From Thozetella sp. PMI_491 (Eukaryota; Ascomycota; Sordariomycetes; Chaetosphaeriales; Chaetosphaeriaceae): 64,000 nt of DNA. The notes under the pieces were generated by a model, which searched no databases, was not told where the DNA came from, and saw only the letters and a list, made by a program, of their open reading frames with translations. Of the stretch, positions 46,542 to 59,104 are shown piece by piece. Where the stretch lies: positions 248,001 through 312,000 of the forward strand of contig MU270017.1 in assembly GCA_021432635.1 (NCBI GenBank), read 5' to 3'. The number at the start of each line of letters is the position of its first letter. The first letter of the stretch is position 1. The translations under genes and the position numbers were made by a program.

Positions 46542-49500
46542 GGTGACGTCGGGGCAATGGCCCTTGCAACACTCTGGGGAATTGGGTAACCTGGGAAGGA
46601 GAGATCAAGGAGCTTCCGGCACCACGGATCAACCTGGGGGGGAGAAGGGGTAGAGGAGACAGATCTTGGGGAGCTGCGGAGACGGGAAGGGGGGCAATAT
46701 GTATGGATATGAACGAGAGGAGGGACTTGACGGGCTAGCCAGGAGCTTGGTTCCCGCTGGGTCGATGGCTACTATGGTACCACCGAGAGCGCATCTCTTG
46801 CTCCGTCGCCAGACACCTAATATTACCATGGGCCAGGGATGTATTCCCGGAGACAGGGGTAGCTTCTGCGACCGCCTACTGTCGGCCTGGGGGTGGGTGG
46901 GGTTGCACCGCGGCCCTCCCACAGTTCCTCGATGGGGTTTCGTGACTGGAGCTACCCTACCAGGAAGCTGCCTAGAGGAACATACGGGGACGGCGAGGGA
47001 ATTCTTCTGGCAAGACCATGATTGGACCACACCGTCTATTCGGGCCTGCCAGGTCTCGACCCCGGATTGCGGTGACCAATCCGCCCCAGGTAGCATGTGC
47101 GAGGGCTGGCGGTGGATGCGCAGACTCCCCGCTACCCGAGCACATACGGAAAGGGAGGTGCTACCGGGTGGCTAACGCAGGCGATCCTCTTCCTCTCTGA
47201 GCACAGTCCCGAAGGGTCCTTCTCTGGAGCGGGCGGCCCAGGTCGGTGGCCTGTCGGTAGACGGCAAAAAAAAGGGGGGGGGGGGGGCGAGCGGGCGGTG
47301 GGATGGCGTGCAGCAGGTCGTAGGAACATGTGTTTGTGTGACGGCGCCAAGGGCTGAGCAGCCACATCTCTGGCTGGGAAAGCCCCCCCGAAGGAACCAG
47401 CCCACCCAGACACACACAAACAAAGCAAGGTTGCTCGACGGAGGGTCAGGAGACGACGAGATCGTACAGCAGTGAGGGACCTCGACCACGGTGCCACGTC
47501 GAGGTGGGAGGGTCACGCACGGGACTCCGCGCTGACGGTGCGGGCATATCACTGGCTGCTATTATTGCCCCGTTGATTGAAGTTAATACCGGCCGGTCTG
47601 CTAGAGGAACCGTGTTGCACTCGAGGATCCCCCTCTTCTCGCTTTGCTCGCATGGACCACCAAGGGACAAATGCAGGCCGACGAGGGCCCGCGTGCCTGG
47701 CCATTCATGGGCCGTTGGCCTTGGGTTCTGCCTGCCCTATGTCCCCATCTCTGCTCGGCTGCCCATCTGCCTGCCAGCCGGTCAACAGCGTTCGTCCGGG
47801 GTCGACGAACCCACCGCTGCCATGCCTGTCCGTTTCACTCTCTCCACTCTGGGGCGTTGGAGGCTGAAAAAAAAAAAATAGTCTACGAACCTCCCCTCCC
47901 CTAAAAATAAAACAAGAAACAGAATGGGAGGGAAAACAAAGAGAGCTGGACGGGCTCGGGGCTCTTGGCGCGTCGCCACACCAATCTCGACAAGACGCTC
48001 GCGAGACAGACGTCGCGCGCTGGGTTGGTGGATAGAGTAGGCAGAGGGAAGAGCGGCACGGCCGGTACTTCGCCATTGGCTGACGCCAAAGTCACTTGGC
48101 ACTCGCGCGCCCCCGAAAGCTTGATGAACGGGCTTGCATGGGAGGCGTTATTGGTGGTTGTCTAAAGAGCGGGAGCCACGCCGGTTCTTGATCCGCGGCC
48201 GCCAATGGAGACCCGCGCCAGGCGATACCCCGCAAGCCGGGCGCCCGCCCCCGGCCACGCATAGCAGATTCGCCAGGCCTTGTCACGCTTGTGGAGGAGG
48301 GGGGAAGGGAAGGAATGGGGTGGGGGGATGGGTGGCTTGTCATGCTTGTGTGGCAGAACGCCCTTGTCTGGCAGCCAGTTCGTCGAGACCCACTCGTGCA
48401 TGGGTTTTGGGTGGGGTTTCGCCCCCGTCGGTTTTGGGCCTATTTTTTTTTTGGTTTTTCTTTGACGTCGGTCGGCTCTTGCCTTGGAAGTGGGAACACG
48501 GTGAGATGACAAACACCGTTCGTAGCCGGCGCCTTCGAGAAGGAACAAAAGAAGCGAGCCGCCGTCGCACGGCGCCTTGCTCGTTCAACAAGCACACTTC
48601 GGACCGAGGCGCGGTCGGAGTGGGGCGTGAAAAGCTACTGTATGTACAGACTGTGAAGTCCCTACAGTAGCGATGACACCCTGGGCCAGCACCCAGGCTC
48701 GCCAGGCTGGGAGATCCCATATGGGTGCAACGAGTAATACGGGCAGCAAGATGGCTTGGTCGGGGCTCCATCCAGACCTTACGGTTGCTGCTGCTTCTGT
48801 CGGGGCGCGACGCCATTCGCTCGCGCCCCTTCGCCTATGCGAGACATCGCCCCCCGCTGACCATGGGAGGCTGCCCACGCAAGCCCACACAAGTCCATGG
48901 TCTGATGCTGAAGACAAAGGAGAATTGTCTGGACCGGAGCTGTGGTGCCACCGTGCTACCTTCCCCTACCCGGCGCTTGTGCGAGAAAAGGACCTTGCTT
49001 TTTGGGCCGACAACATGCTCCCAGCTCGCTCGCTACCTACTGCCTACTTGCTCGGGCCAGGACATTTGACTCACCTCTGAGCCATCGCCTTTCCTATGGT
49101 TTCTGTGCCACTGGTCCTCCTGCCCCTCCCCCCCTTTTTTTTTCCGGTTAAGAGTGAGACAGGCTGAGCTGGCACCTCTCGATGCGACGGTCCGGCCACA
49201 GACGGCGCCGGCCCCGTCTCCTAAAGCTGAAGCAAGACCCCTCTCCCCGCCTCTGGTCGTATGTCTGAAGACGTGTGCCATCTCAGCATCAGATGGTCGT
49301 CGAGGTGGAGACCATCAAGAACAGCACCAGAGAACCCGAGGAAAAGCGGAGCATAGCCGTTGGGGAGGTCAGGTCCAAGTGTGGCCGAAGCAACGCCGGC
49401 AGCCTGCAGTAGCCACTACGGGCACTTTCCGACCAGTGGGTGTTTTCGTGCAGCGTGTAGCGCGTGCAGGGGAGAGGCCTAAGGAGGGTCGGTCCCGATG

Positions 49501-51886
49501 TGTGGCGGCCTTTTGCCGGGGGTTCAGCCCAGTAAATCTGGAGGAGGCGGGCGGCAAGCCTGCACCGAATGCGGGGGGTTAACGGGGGGAGGGGCATGCC
49601 CCGGACCGACACTAAATCCTTCCAGTGCAAATCCCGGCGAAGTGAACAAGGCGCGAGAAGACAGGGAAGAAAGAGAGCCTGATCTCCCCCAGGTCCCACC
49701 TTCGCCTCCCCAGAAAGGGAACCTGGCCGTGAAACGAGGCCGCTAGTACGGGGCAATCGCCGGCGAGTTTCAACACTATTGCTTGGACGCCGAACTCGAA
49801 GCCGATCCGATGCAGCGACTGCGCGTTATGCGAACGACGCGCCTTATTGTGTAGTAGTGTATGAATTTCGCCTATGACGTGGGAGGCGGCGAGGCTCCTC
49901 GGGCGTCTGTTGAGCTAAGCATAATGCAGTCTCGATCAGGAAGCTGGGCAGCTGTAGGAGCCGAGCATCGGACGGGACGGGACCAGGGGTGTTTAGCACG
50001 CTACAGAGAAGAATTCTCCTAGGTCGTTGACTGGGCAGGCGGCGCGGCGCCCTACCGTCACCTAATTGTACATACAAAGCCTCACCACGCAAACAAGCCG
50101 GCACTGTCGACGCCTGAATATGCCGCGGAACGTTGCTGGTGCGGCTTAATAACGCAGAGTGCTACCGACTATGCAACGAGCACCTGCTCCATGGGACCGG
50201 TAAGCCCGTGTCAATCCAGGAACTCGGTTCGCGATAACGCAAGTCCAAGAGTCTTGTCAACTTCTACAACGCTGCCAGCGCCAAGGCGGGCCGAGGCAGT
50301 CAGATGGAGGCCATCTCATGACCATGCTAGGACCCCCCCTCCTCCCCCCGGACCAACCAGGGCAAAAATTCTTCACAGCATGTGGCACTGCAACGTTGCG
50401 GTTATATCCACCCCCCCCCTTCCCCCCCCCCCCCTAGCTTTCTGTGACAAACATTGGAACGAGGTGTGCATGATTGGGCGAGTCTCGCTCTTTCGCTCTC
50501 AGAGATGCAAGGGAATGGAGGGGGTGTAATTAAGGTAGTGACTATGCCCTGCGGAGCCATCACCGCATCGGCGCTATTTCCATGAGGCACAACCGCCAAG
50601 GCTGTGAAGCTCAACTTGGCTTTGAGCGCAGAGTCCTGCACTTCTCGCGTCGCTGCTAGGCCAAGAAGAGGGTTGCAACTTGGGCCACCCATCCCGTTTG
50701 CGGTCGAGTAGGCTGTGATGCAACCTGCACTGCAGGCAAGCAGGTTACCCATGCGAGGGGACATCTGGACGGTCCCTGTTGATCTGTTGTGCGCCGAAGT
50801 TGCTGTTCGCAATTTGATCTGGCTCCCGAGGCCAAAAACTTTGTTGCTGTGTTGGACTGCGTGCTCCTTCCAATAGTTTCCATGGTTAAAAATCAAAGCC
50901 AGTCAACATACCTCCACAAAGTAATTCTCTTGCTTAAACCTACCGTGGTCGTGAAGCTTTCCTAGTGAACGACCCCTCCCAATTGCCTCCATCAAACCGT
51001 GCCGGATGATAGGACGAGCAGCATGAAAAGGCGAGCCTAGTCTGTCGATGGCTACCGAGAAAGAGACCCCCTCTATGGCCAGGCACAAGGCCCAGAGCAT
51101 AGCGGGAGAAAATGTAGCGGTGATCCAGAAGACCACAGCTGTTTCCCGGGTTCCATTAAACCTCGACGAGCAAGGCTCAGGCAACCCGACACGACGCGTT
51201 CGAAATATGGACAGAAAGATGCCCCGGTTACGCTTCGACGCGCCCCCTCCTAGAAACCGTCAGTGTTGTCGCGGCCCGCGAATTAAGGCTCAGGTGGACT
51301 CGAATGGCTCGGCGTAATAGAGCCTGCTCACATCTTGTTAGTTGTCACGTCACGCACGATAGATGGGGGGGATATCAAAAGAGAACTAGTGTTGGATTAG
51401 GACAGCTGACTGAGCTCGTCCATCAGACTCCAGCAGCAAAAAAGGTGGTAGCAAATAATGGCGAGACATCGACCGCCGTGGCGGTGAGCTAGCATGGCCA
51501 AAATACCATCGATACTGGGCCATGCTAACAATGCCGGCCCTATGATACAGGGTTCCATGGGTAAGCTAGCGCAGCTTCGGGGAAGGGGGGCTCGAAACAA
51601 ATGCTGTGATACCAAGTCGACGGCCCAACGTCCGGGCCGTGGACCCACGGACGTGACGACTGCGAAATAAGAAAGCTCGATAAAACGCCGTAGATGCCGT
51701 GCCGTTGATGCCGAGGGTATCGTGAACCTGTCCTCCTAACGCCAAATAGCCAGCTAGTCCGATTCCGAGTGGAATAATGTCGACACGAGACGGGCGTCCA
51801 ATACCAATCCTAATGTCGTAGATACACTCGATGCGCCGGTGAGCGAAGCCTCTGCCCACGGTAAAAATGACGAATCCCCGGTACTA
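46542..51886. other. 5.3 kb without a supported gene
   Basis: Many short overlapping frames occur on both strands, none with a domain, signal peptide or plausible exon chain. The sequence is rich in homopolymers: A8 then G14 at 47266-47287, A10 near 47870, T9 near 48450, C/T runs near 49130-49142, and C9TTC13 at 50411-50434. A 9-nt inverted repeat lies at 48634-48671. It lies upstream of the sugar transporter and probably holds its promoter plus untranscribed or non-coding RNA sequence. Confidence 0.5.
48634..48671 (+). repeat. perfect 9-nt inverted repeat with 20-nt loop
   Basis: GCTACTGTA and its reverse complement TACAGTAGC are separated by 20 nt. It may be a protein-binding site or a weak hairpin; chance is not excluded. 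Confidence 0.35.
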
Positions 51887-54438
51887 TCACCACCGCGGCT
51901 GCCTGGGGGGTGCCTCACGGGCCTCGTAGTCCAGGCCCCGGTCGAAGAGCTTTTGTAGGTGCTCTCGCTGGAGGCGGAAGGAAGAGTAGTTGCCGGCCAA
52001 GATCACCTGAAGGATACTAGCACCCTTCCTACTAGACGGTGACATGGCTGCCAAGGCCTCCATCCGCTCATGTAGCAGTCGATGGGCATCGGAGAAAGCC
52101 TGCATGACCCTCGCCGCGTTGCTAGAGCCCCCTGCGATATCGTTCTCGGGATTGTTGGGGTCAATAATTGACAGCCTGGTAGTATCCTTGTATGGAAATG
52201 CTGTAACCTGGTTCTATAGTGAGGGCCTAGCGTTAGCACCGCTCGCGCTTCAGCACCATCGTGACGGGATAGGGCCACTAACCTTGGGGATGTACTTCGG
52301 CGGATGCAGGCTGATGGCGATATCGCGGTAGTTGAACTTGTTGCCATAGAGGTCGAAGAATTCCATCAGGAGCTCGCCATAATGATGAGCAGGATCCATA
52401 GCCCCGCTCTGAACCTGTGGCATCAGCTGAAGCATGCTCACGACAAGGCAGATGACGGAGAAGCCGCCGATGCCTCCGTTGACTGGTTCGTTGAGCCCCC
52501 GCATGGCGAGAAAGTGCTTGATGAGGGTAACGAGGATCGGCATGGCTGGATACTGCTCCTTCCAAGCTTTGAAGGTCTTGATAGCTTGCACTCCCGTCAA
52601 GTTCTCGAAGGAAATGTCCATCTTTAACCCGGTCCGCTTCTCAATGTACTTGACCAGAGGCACTTTAGCCTTAGTAATAACCTCGATTTCATTGAGATGG
52701 GCCATCGAGTTCTGGCGAAGCGCACCGCTCAGGCGCCAGAGAGCTCTCTTCTCGCTGTAGATTGCGGCGCCACCTCTGGTATATTGGTCCGAGACGAGCA
52801 CGAGATCCATGTCTCCGGTGGGCAGGTAGAGGCCGGATGGGAACGAGCCAAATGACAGTACCGATAGCTTCTTGCCGTACATGCGACGGCAGAAGGCCTG
52901 GAGCTCCTCAACAACTTGACTACGGATCTTCTCCTCGAAATCGCGGGGCTTGACGAGTTCATAGAAATCCACGATCTCCTTGTGAAGCCTAGTTGAGATG
53001 TGGTTAGGATTGTGAACGCGAGGCGCGGGCCATGAAATTTCACTCACCAGACACCCATGAGAGGCGAGTGCGAGTGGTCAACGGTATTCCAAGGGCAGGA
53101 GGGTTCGCCCTTGACAACCTTCCACTCAGCGATAAGCTCGCCGTAGGCTTGCATCTTGGTCACCTTTTTCAGTCGCGCGTGATCCGGAAGCTTGATCTTG
53201 TCGTCGTGAGTGCGCTTCCGACTGCCCAGCGCGGGCGCGGCATCCACACGATTTCCTCCAGAGTTGGTGGAATTCCTCTGGCTAGCCGGCTCTTCGGGAA
53301 CAGGGCGACGTGGAGCAGGGTCCGGTAAGGTGACAGGGCGAGGGGGGAGGCTAGCGGGAGGCGGCCCTCCATTGTTGATGGAAAGAGCGGTCATTGATGC
53401 CCTAGGGCCGGTCGGCGCATTGTTGGGCGCAGTATTGTCAACGTGTGCCCGCGGGGCTGCGCTGGGTCCAGGCTTCACCATCACTTCACCTTCCTCACTG
53501 TCATCCGAGTCGCACGCAATGTATTCTGCGGCTTGCGCGGTGGCAGAAGACTTTGCCTCCGACGGTTCCGACGCTTCGACCCGTGCCTTGCGGATCAGCT
53601 GGACCATGTCTTTCTTCTTCTGGTTCGTGACTGTGTCCGGAGGGGGGAGGGCAGTATATGGGTCGGGGTTCGACCACTTAGGCGCCACCACAGTCGCTGG
53701 TGCAGCCTTATCGTCGGATAGGCGCGCGCGCTTCCTAGAAGGCTCGCCATCTTCCTCATCCCCGGATATGTCCATGTCTGTCTCATCACTGTCGGAAAGT
53801 TCCTCAACGGCCTTGTACTTAACTTCCTGCTCGCTGTTGAACATGACGCGCTCTCCATTGCTCGGATGACGAGCATTTAGCAGCTCTCGCTCGGCGGCAA
53901 CGAATGGGCGCCACGGAGTGCGGGCTTTGCCGCGCATGAGATCGTTCCGGCGCTCATTCCGGGCTGGCCGGCCACGGCTATCTCTGGGGCCAGTGGGGGG
54001 ACGAAGACCGCCATCAGGACGGTAGGAATCAACCGTCGATCCAACTCCAGCTGGCTTGTCAAAGCGGAATGTGAAGTCGCCACGTGGAGGCTGGAAGTCG
54101 GAGGGAGGGGCGTATCCCGGCGCCGGCGGAGGCGGCGAGCGCGGAGGAGGTGGGGGGTAGGAGTTATTGTAACCATCGCGATGGGCAGGAGCGCGGTCCG
54201 ACGCGCGGTAGGATTGAGAATTGTATGAATCATCGCGTCCCTGCTGAGGGCGATAGCTGTTGTCATATCCCCGGCTTGGGGGTGGCTGTGGGGGCCCATC
54301 TCGGTAGTCGCGGTAGCCTCGTGGCTGTTGGGGAACGCCGCGATATTCATCGCCCTTGTCGCGAGGCCGATATTCATCTCGAGAGTCGCGTCGATTGTTC
54401 TCTCGAGCTTCGTTTCGACGTCCACGGCTGCGCGCCAT
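51887..54438 (-). CDS. TRF4/5-Cid14-type non-canonical poly(A) polymerase (TRAMP complex)
   Basis: Three exons on the minus strand (54438-53048, 52988-52283, 52213-51887) give 807 aa. The first 400 or so residues are low-complexity: Arg/Asp/Tyr-rich, then Pro-rich, then acidic with DSDETDMDISGDEEDGE and a basic KKVTK patch. The catalytic core starts at LHKEIVDFYELVKP and has the nucleotidyltransferase motif GSFPSGLYLPTGDMDLVL, with the metal-binding Asp pair. The PAP-associated region includes NGGIGGFSVICLVVSMLQ and YGNKFNYRD. Enzymes of this group add short A tails to nuclear RNAs marked for exosome decay. The start was chosen at MARSRGRRNEARENN; a frame-open upstream Met exists but codes for leader-like sequence. 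Confidence 0.93.
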
Positions 54439-54844
54439 CTTTGTGCTAGTTTCGATCCACCGGGGGCGTGGTGGGAAACAGATGGTGTCAGGTTTGGTGG
54501 TGTCGAGTCTTTTGTGACGCAAAATTTTTGGCGATGTGAGACCACTGACGCACATCGAGTGGACAAGGCTTATCAGAGATTTCACGCTGCGTTATCGATT
54601 GGCTGATGGTCCAGTTAAATACGGGGCCAACCCGAACCCTTGCTTCGAACCCTCAGGCCACGCGATGCCGTGGCAAAGTGTATCTACAGGGTAATAATAG
54701 TACTTCGTAAGCACAGCGTCCCTTGTCTCGCTGGGTCGGAATTTCTATTACGGGTGGGCTCTCCCCTCCCTTTGGCTTAGACTCAGCAGCGTGATGCTAC
54801 AAAACAACTATGGATAGATACGAGGAACCCTTGCTTTGTCTCAC
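54439..54844. other. intergenic between poly(A) polymerase and aldehyde dehydrogenase
   Basis: 406 nt, promoter of the polymerase gene plus the 3' side of the dehydrogenase gene, both on the minus strand. Nothing else seen. Confidence 0.4.
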
Positions 54845-56444
54845 CTACCTACCCAGCACCGAGTTGGCACCGGTCGACGGAGCCAGACCGTCAACCTTGA
54901 TAAACACAGCCTTTTGCTCCAGCCAGTCATCCATACTCAGCAGAAAGCTCTCGCGTCCAATGCCACTGCTCTTGTACCCTCCAAAAGGCATGTCCCAGGC
55001 GCCTGTCGGCGAGGTGCAGTTGACGCCGATCATGCCGGACTCAAAGCCCTTGGCGAAGCGGATGGCGCGATCGATGTCCTTGGTGTAGACGGCCGCATAC
55101 AGTCCAAACTCGGTATCGTTGGCGAGCCTCAGAGCTTCGTCTTCGCTGTCGAAGGTGTTGATGCAGACCACCGGCCCAAAGATCTCCTCCTTCATGACCT
55201 TGGAGTCCTCCGGCTGCTGGAGGAATATCACTGGTCCCACGAACAGCTCGGCGTTCGTCTCAGGTATCTTGACATCTGTCGACAGCAGCGTCCCCGTCTT
55301 CTTGCCTTCTTCGATGTAGCTCTGCACGACCTCGTACTGCGACTTGTCCGCTTGCGGGCCGTGCTGGGTCTCTGCCAGTGTGGGATCGCCAAGTTTCCTC
55401 TGCGCCGCCAGCGCATTGAACTTAGCGATGAATGAGTCTGCGACGCTCTTCTCTACATAGATGCGGCTGTTTGCCATGCAGGTCTGGCCGCTGTGGAACA
55501 TGATGCTGTGCTGCGTATCCTTGGAAGCCTTGTCCAAGTCTGCGTCGGCAAAGATCACTGCAGGTGACTTGCCGCCTAGCTCGAAGATCAGGTGCTTGAA
55601 GTTGGAGTCGGCCGCCGCCTTCTGGATGACACGCCCCGTCCGCACCGAGCCAGTGAAGGACAGCGCCCGGATCTGCATGTGGTTCGAGATGGCTGCCCCG
55701 GACACGGCCCCGTGCCCGTGTATCACATTGACCACGCCCGGCGGGAAACCTGCCTCGTTCAGCATCGCCGTCACGCGGTCGCTGCTCAAGGGGGCCTTCT
55801 CGGATGTCTTCAAGATGACCGTGTTTCCCGCCGCGAGGGCTGGGGCAAGCTTCTTGCTAAAGAAGACGAGCGGACTGTTCCAAGGGATGATGGCGGCAAC
55901 GACACCATAAGGCTGACGCAGGCTCACATTCATGAACCCCGGCGTGTTGAGACTCGAGGTACCTACTGGATAGGCCGCTTCCGAGAAGTAGTGGAAGTGC
56001 GTCGACGCATAGTGGGCGTCAAAATATGTGCTGACCGGCCGGCCCAGGGACAGGGCGTCGAGCTTAGCAAGCTCGTCAGTGGCCGCCGTGATCATCTCAC
56101 CAAGCTTCTTCAGGTGCTTTCCGCGCTGCTGGGGCGAGAGCGCGCTCCATGCTGGAAAGGCCGCCTTGGCTGCCGCGACAGCTCTATCAACATCCTCTGC
56201 TGTGCCCTCGCTGACTAGAAAAAGGAAGATATCAGTAGCTGCGAGTGTGTGCCTATATGCAGCGGTCGGAAAGATGGCTCACCCTTAGCTACCAGCTCTC
56301 CACTATATGGAGAAAAGAGGTCGAAAGTCACTCCATCGGACGAAGGAACGAACTGCCTGGTGTCAGAACCTTTGTGGCCCAAGAAGGGGGATAAGAGTAG
56401 CACACCTCTCCGTTGATGAAGTTCTTTACTTCTATAGGAGCCAT
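54845..56444 (-). CDS. NAD(P)-dependent aldehyde dehydrogenase
   Basis: Three exons on the minus strand (56444-56406, 56352-56283, 56214-54845) give 492 aa, the normal length. The start MAPIEVKNFINGE and the IIPWNSPLVFF segment are typical of the superfamily. The general base is Glu248 in FELGGKSP and the nucleophile Cys282 in GQTCMANS; EIFGPVVCINTF and MPFGGYKSSGIGRES are the later conserved motifs. It should oxidise aldehydes to acids in the cytosol; the branch resembles fungal aryl/aliphatic aldehyde or salicylaldehyde-type dehydrogenases, but the substrate is not readable. It lies downstream of a GMC oxidoreductase on the same strand, which could supply its aldehyde. Confidence 0.93.
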
Positions 56445-57172
56445 TGTGCCTAAGTGTAATACGGGGGTGCGTTGCATCCGTATCGAGGCGTTTCCTACTT
56501 TCGGAAGGAATGTTAAACGGTAAAGGTATACTCAAGTTTAGTATTGATAGTCGCAACTTTTGTTGGTCTATGCAGCTAGTCCAGTGTGCATGCTAATGAG
56601 TCCCGTATGGAGAAGTATTATTTCGACTCAAGATGGCTGTCCTCAGAAATACAACCACCGCAGGCATCGTTGTGGTGGAGATACTGGTCTGTATACCCCT
56701 CGTCTCCTTCGCATTGGAACCAACAGTGGGGCAGAGCCAAGTTGTCTTAGCTCGACCTGTGGGGTCAAGCATCGTGGGTCAGGATCGGAGGGGCAGGCCA
56801 CGGATCCGATGGAGACACTCCCCCTCGGGACAGCCCCCCCGAACGAAACGCCCTCTCTCTAGGGGCCGTGGTCTACAGTTGCCCCGCGGCACGCCGGAGC
56901 CCCCTGTTAGTGAACTGAACGCCAGCCCCCGTGCGGCAAGTCACTCCCGTACGCTCGATCCAGGCGATTTCCGATTGTCGGACGGAGGGCTTCATGACGC
57001 TGACAGAAAGCAAGTAGCACGAATCAAAGTCACTTTTTTGGGGTAGGATCACCCGAATGTTTAAGCTACGATATGTAATATGTCCATGACTGTGATATGT
57101 CCGGGCTGCCTATTGACCGAGGTCGGCATGACTCGTGGGCGCAAAAGGGATATTGGTTTTGGCTAAGCTGGG
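56445..57172. other. intergenic between aldehyde dehydrogenase and GMC oxidoreductase
   Basis: About 730 nt holding the dehydrogenase promoter and the 3' side of the GMC gene. A plus-strand open frame at 56633-57046 has no domain and is treated as chance. Confidence 0.4.
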
Positions 57173-59104
57173 CTAGGCCACGGAAGTTCCCATACCATCC
57201 AACTGGTACTCGCCTACAAGCTTCTCCGCAGCTATCTCTCCGACGATGTACGCCGTCGTCTGGACGTGGTTGCTATGTGAGGGACCCGAGTTAGCACTCA
57301 AACTAGGTACCGAGCATCAATGGGACGAGGGGCATTCCTACTTCGGAACTAGCGGACAGACACTAAGGTCTACCACTCGTAGCTTGGCCAAGCCATGAAC
57401 GCGGAAGGATGCATCAACTACGGATGTCTGCGCATTGGTGCCCATGCGCGCAGTTCCGCACATATGCCACGAGCTGCGGATGTAAGTGGAGACGTAGTCC
57501 TCCAAATTGGTCAGCTACGAAGCACCTTTATCGCCTGGGGCTGTTCAACTCACCAAAATGTCTTCGTCAGAGCCGCTCTTGGGCCATGATGGAGCCCGGA
57601 TGGTTCGCCGTTTCAGAGCTGGCGCCTCCCACATGGCCATTGCATCCCGAACGGCTTCTATTAGAGTCCTCCTGTCGAAGGGGTGGGATAAGAAAGCCGG
57701 GTTGATCAAAGGAGCGACTCGGGCGTCGGCCGAAGCGAGGGTGACGGTGCCTCTCGATTGCGGGTTCATGATCAAGCACGACGCGCCTAGATAGAGCTCG
57801 TCCTCGGCGATATCAACAGCACCCGCGCCGAAGTGAGGGGGGGTGTGCTGTCCCTGTCAGCGAGCCAATTCACAGTAGGTGTGGGGCGCGGACTTACCGT
57901 CGCCAGCTCCCAGTTCGGCACGGTGGGCTTCTTGAGAAATTCCTGCCAGTGAGCTGACAAGTCCCGGAACTCCTGTGACTCGTGCACCCCTTTGGACTTG
58001 AACCAGCCCATGGGCGTAGGCTGCTGGCCAGACTGGGGCTCGCCATTCTCCCTCCGGATGAGGATCCCTATACTTGACATGCAGTGATCTTGAAGGTTGC
58101 GCCCCACCTCTGACAGCCCATGCAGCATTGGGATGTCGTGTTTCTCTAGCTCCTCAGCAGGACCAATGCCAGAGCGCAACAGGATGGGAGGCGTGCTCAA
58201 GGCACCGCAGGACAAGATGACTTCTCTCGTAGCGCGGAACTCTCGCCCGTCTGCTGTCCGGACGCCCGTAGCGATAGTTCCATGGAGCAATACTTTGTCC
58301 ACCAGGGTGTCTGTCACGACTGTGAGGTTCGCCGGCCGTGAAGCTAGGTAGGAAGATGACGAGGTCACCCGGATACCGTTGTAGATACAGACCGTGCCTA
58401 TTCCCATCCCGATAGGGTCGCCACTGTTGACATCGGGGTTCACACGCTGTCCAACCTCTTCTGCAGCCGTAAGAACGGTTCTCATGCTTGGCAGCCATGC
58501 GCGCTGTCCATAAGAAACGTCGACCGGGCCTGAGCTCCCGTGGTCTGTTGCTAGATCAGATCACGAAAAGCCAAGTGCTAGGAGATCCGGAACACCGTAC
58601 CTTCAGGAAGTGGCTTGATACAATCCCGGAACTGCTCGGGCACCTCCAGGTGAGCATTCTCAACATTTTTGAGGTGCCGCTGTGCGTTCTTCCACTGGAA
58701 AGACGGATCGTCTACGAGCCTTGCCCATTCGTCGTAGTCGTCTTTAGAGCCGACCACCCAGCCGCAAAAGTTGATGGCAGTGCTTCCACCAAGACCTCTG
58801 CCACGGGAATAGTCAATTTCTTGACCTTTGAGCTGCATCTGTGGTGCTGTCTTGAACCCCCAGTTCAGCGGCGAGCCCTCTTGGAAGGCGACTTGGTACC
58901 GCTCCTCCCCCGACATATATAGTAGATCATCGTTCGTCCCGCCAGCTTCGAGGAGAAGCACTGTTGGTCGGGACGGAGCGCTCGAGAGCCTCGAAGCAAG
59001 CACACAGCCCGCAGGGCCAGCTGGGTATGTTAAACCACGACCTCCAATGGGGATTCGAGATGCCACTCACCACCGACGATGATGAAGTCATATTCCGTTG
59101 CCAT
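57173..59104 (-). CDS. GMC-family FAD oxidoreductase (alcohol oxidase/dehydrogenase type)
   Basis: Six exons on the minus strand (59104-59071, 59020-58601, 58544-57898, 57853-57554, 57514-57342, 57272-57173) give 557 aa. MATEYDFIIVGAGPAGCVLASRL is the FAD-binding start, formed across the first intron. LLEAGG, GRGLGGSTAINF and REVILSCGALSTPPILLRSG are further GMC signatures. The active-site pair is His484 in WHMCGTARMG and His527 in PLVPNNHVQTTAY, the His/His arrangement known from aryl-alcohol oxidase. No signal peptide is seen, so it is probably intracellular. The gene could oxidise an alcohol for the neighbouring aldehyde dehydrogenase. An apparent frame change near a C-run at 57835-57845 is fully explained by an intron. 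Confidence 0.92.

Noticed and set aside
48134..48816. Frames of 158 and 178 codons in the 5.3 kb gap
   Set aside because: They span homopolymers, overlap on opposite strands and contain no recognisable protein feature.
56633..57046. 137-codon plus-strand frame between ALDH and GMC genes
   Set aside because: No domain, and its basic Arg/Pro-rich later part looks like translated non-coding sequence.
57787..57900. Apparent frameshift in the GMC oxidoreductase near a C homopolymer
   Set aside because: An intron from 57897 down to 57854 with GTAAGT donor and CAG acceptor joins ELAT to GQHTPPHFGAG in phase, so no frameshift is needed.
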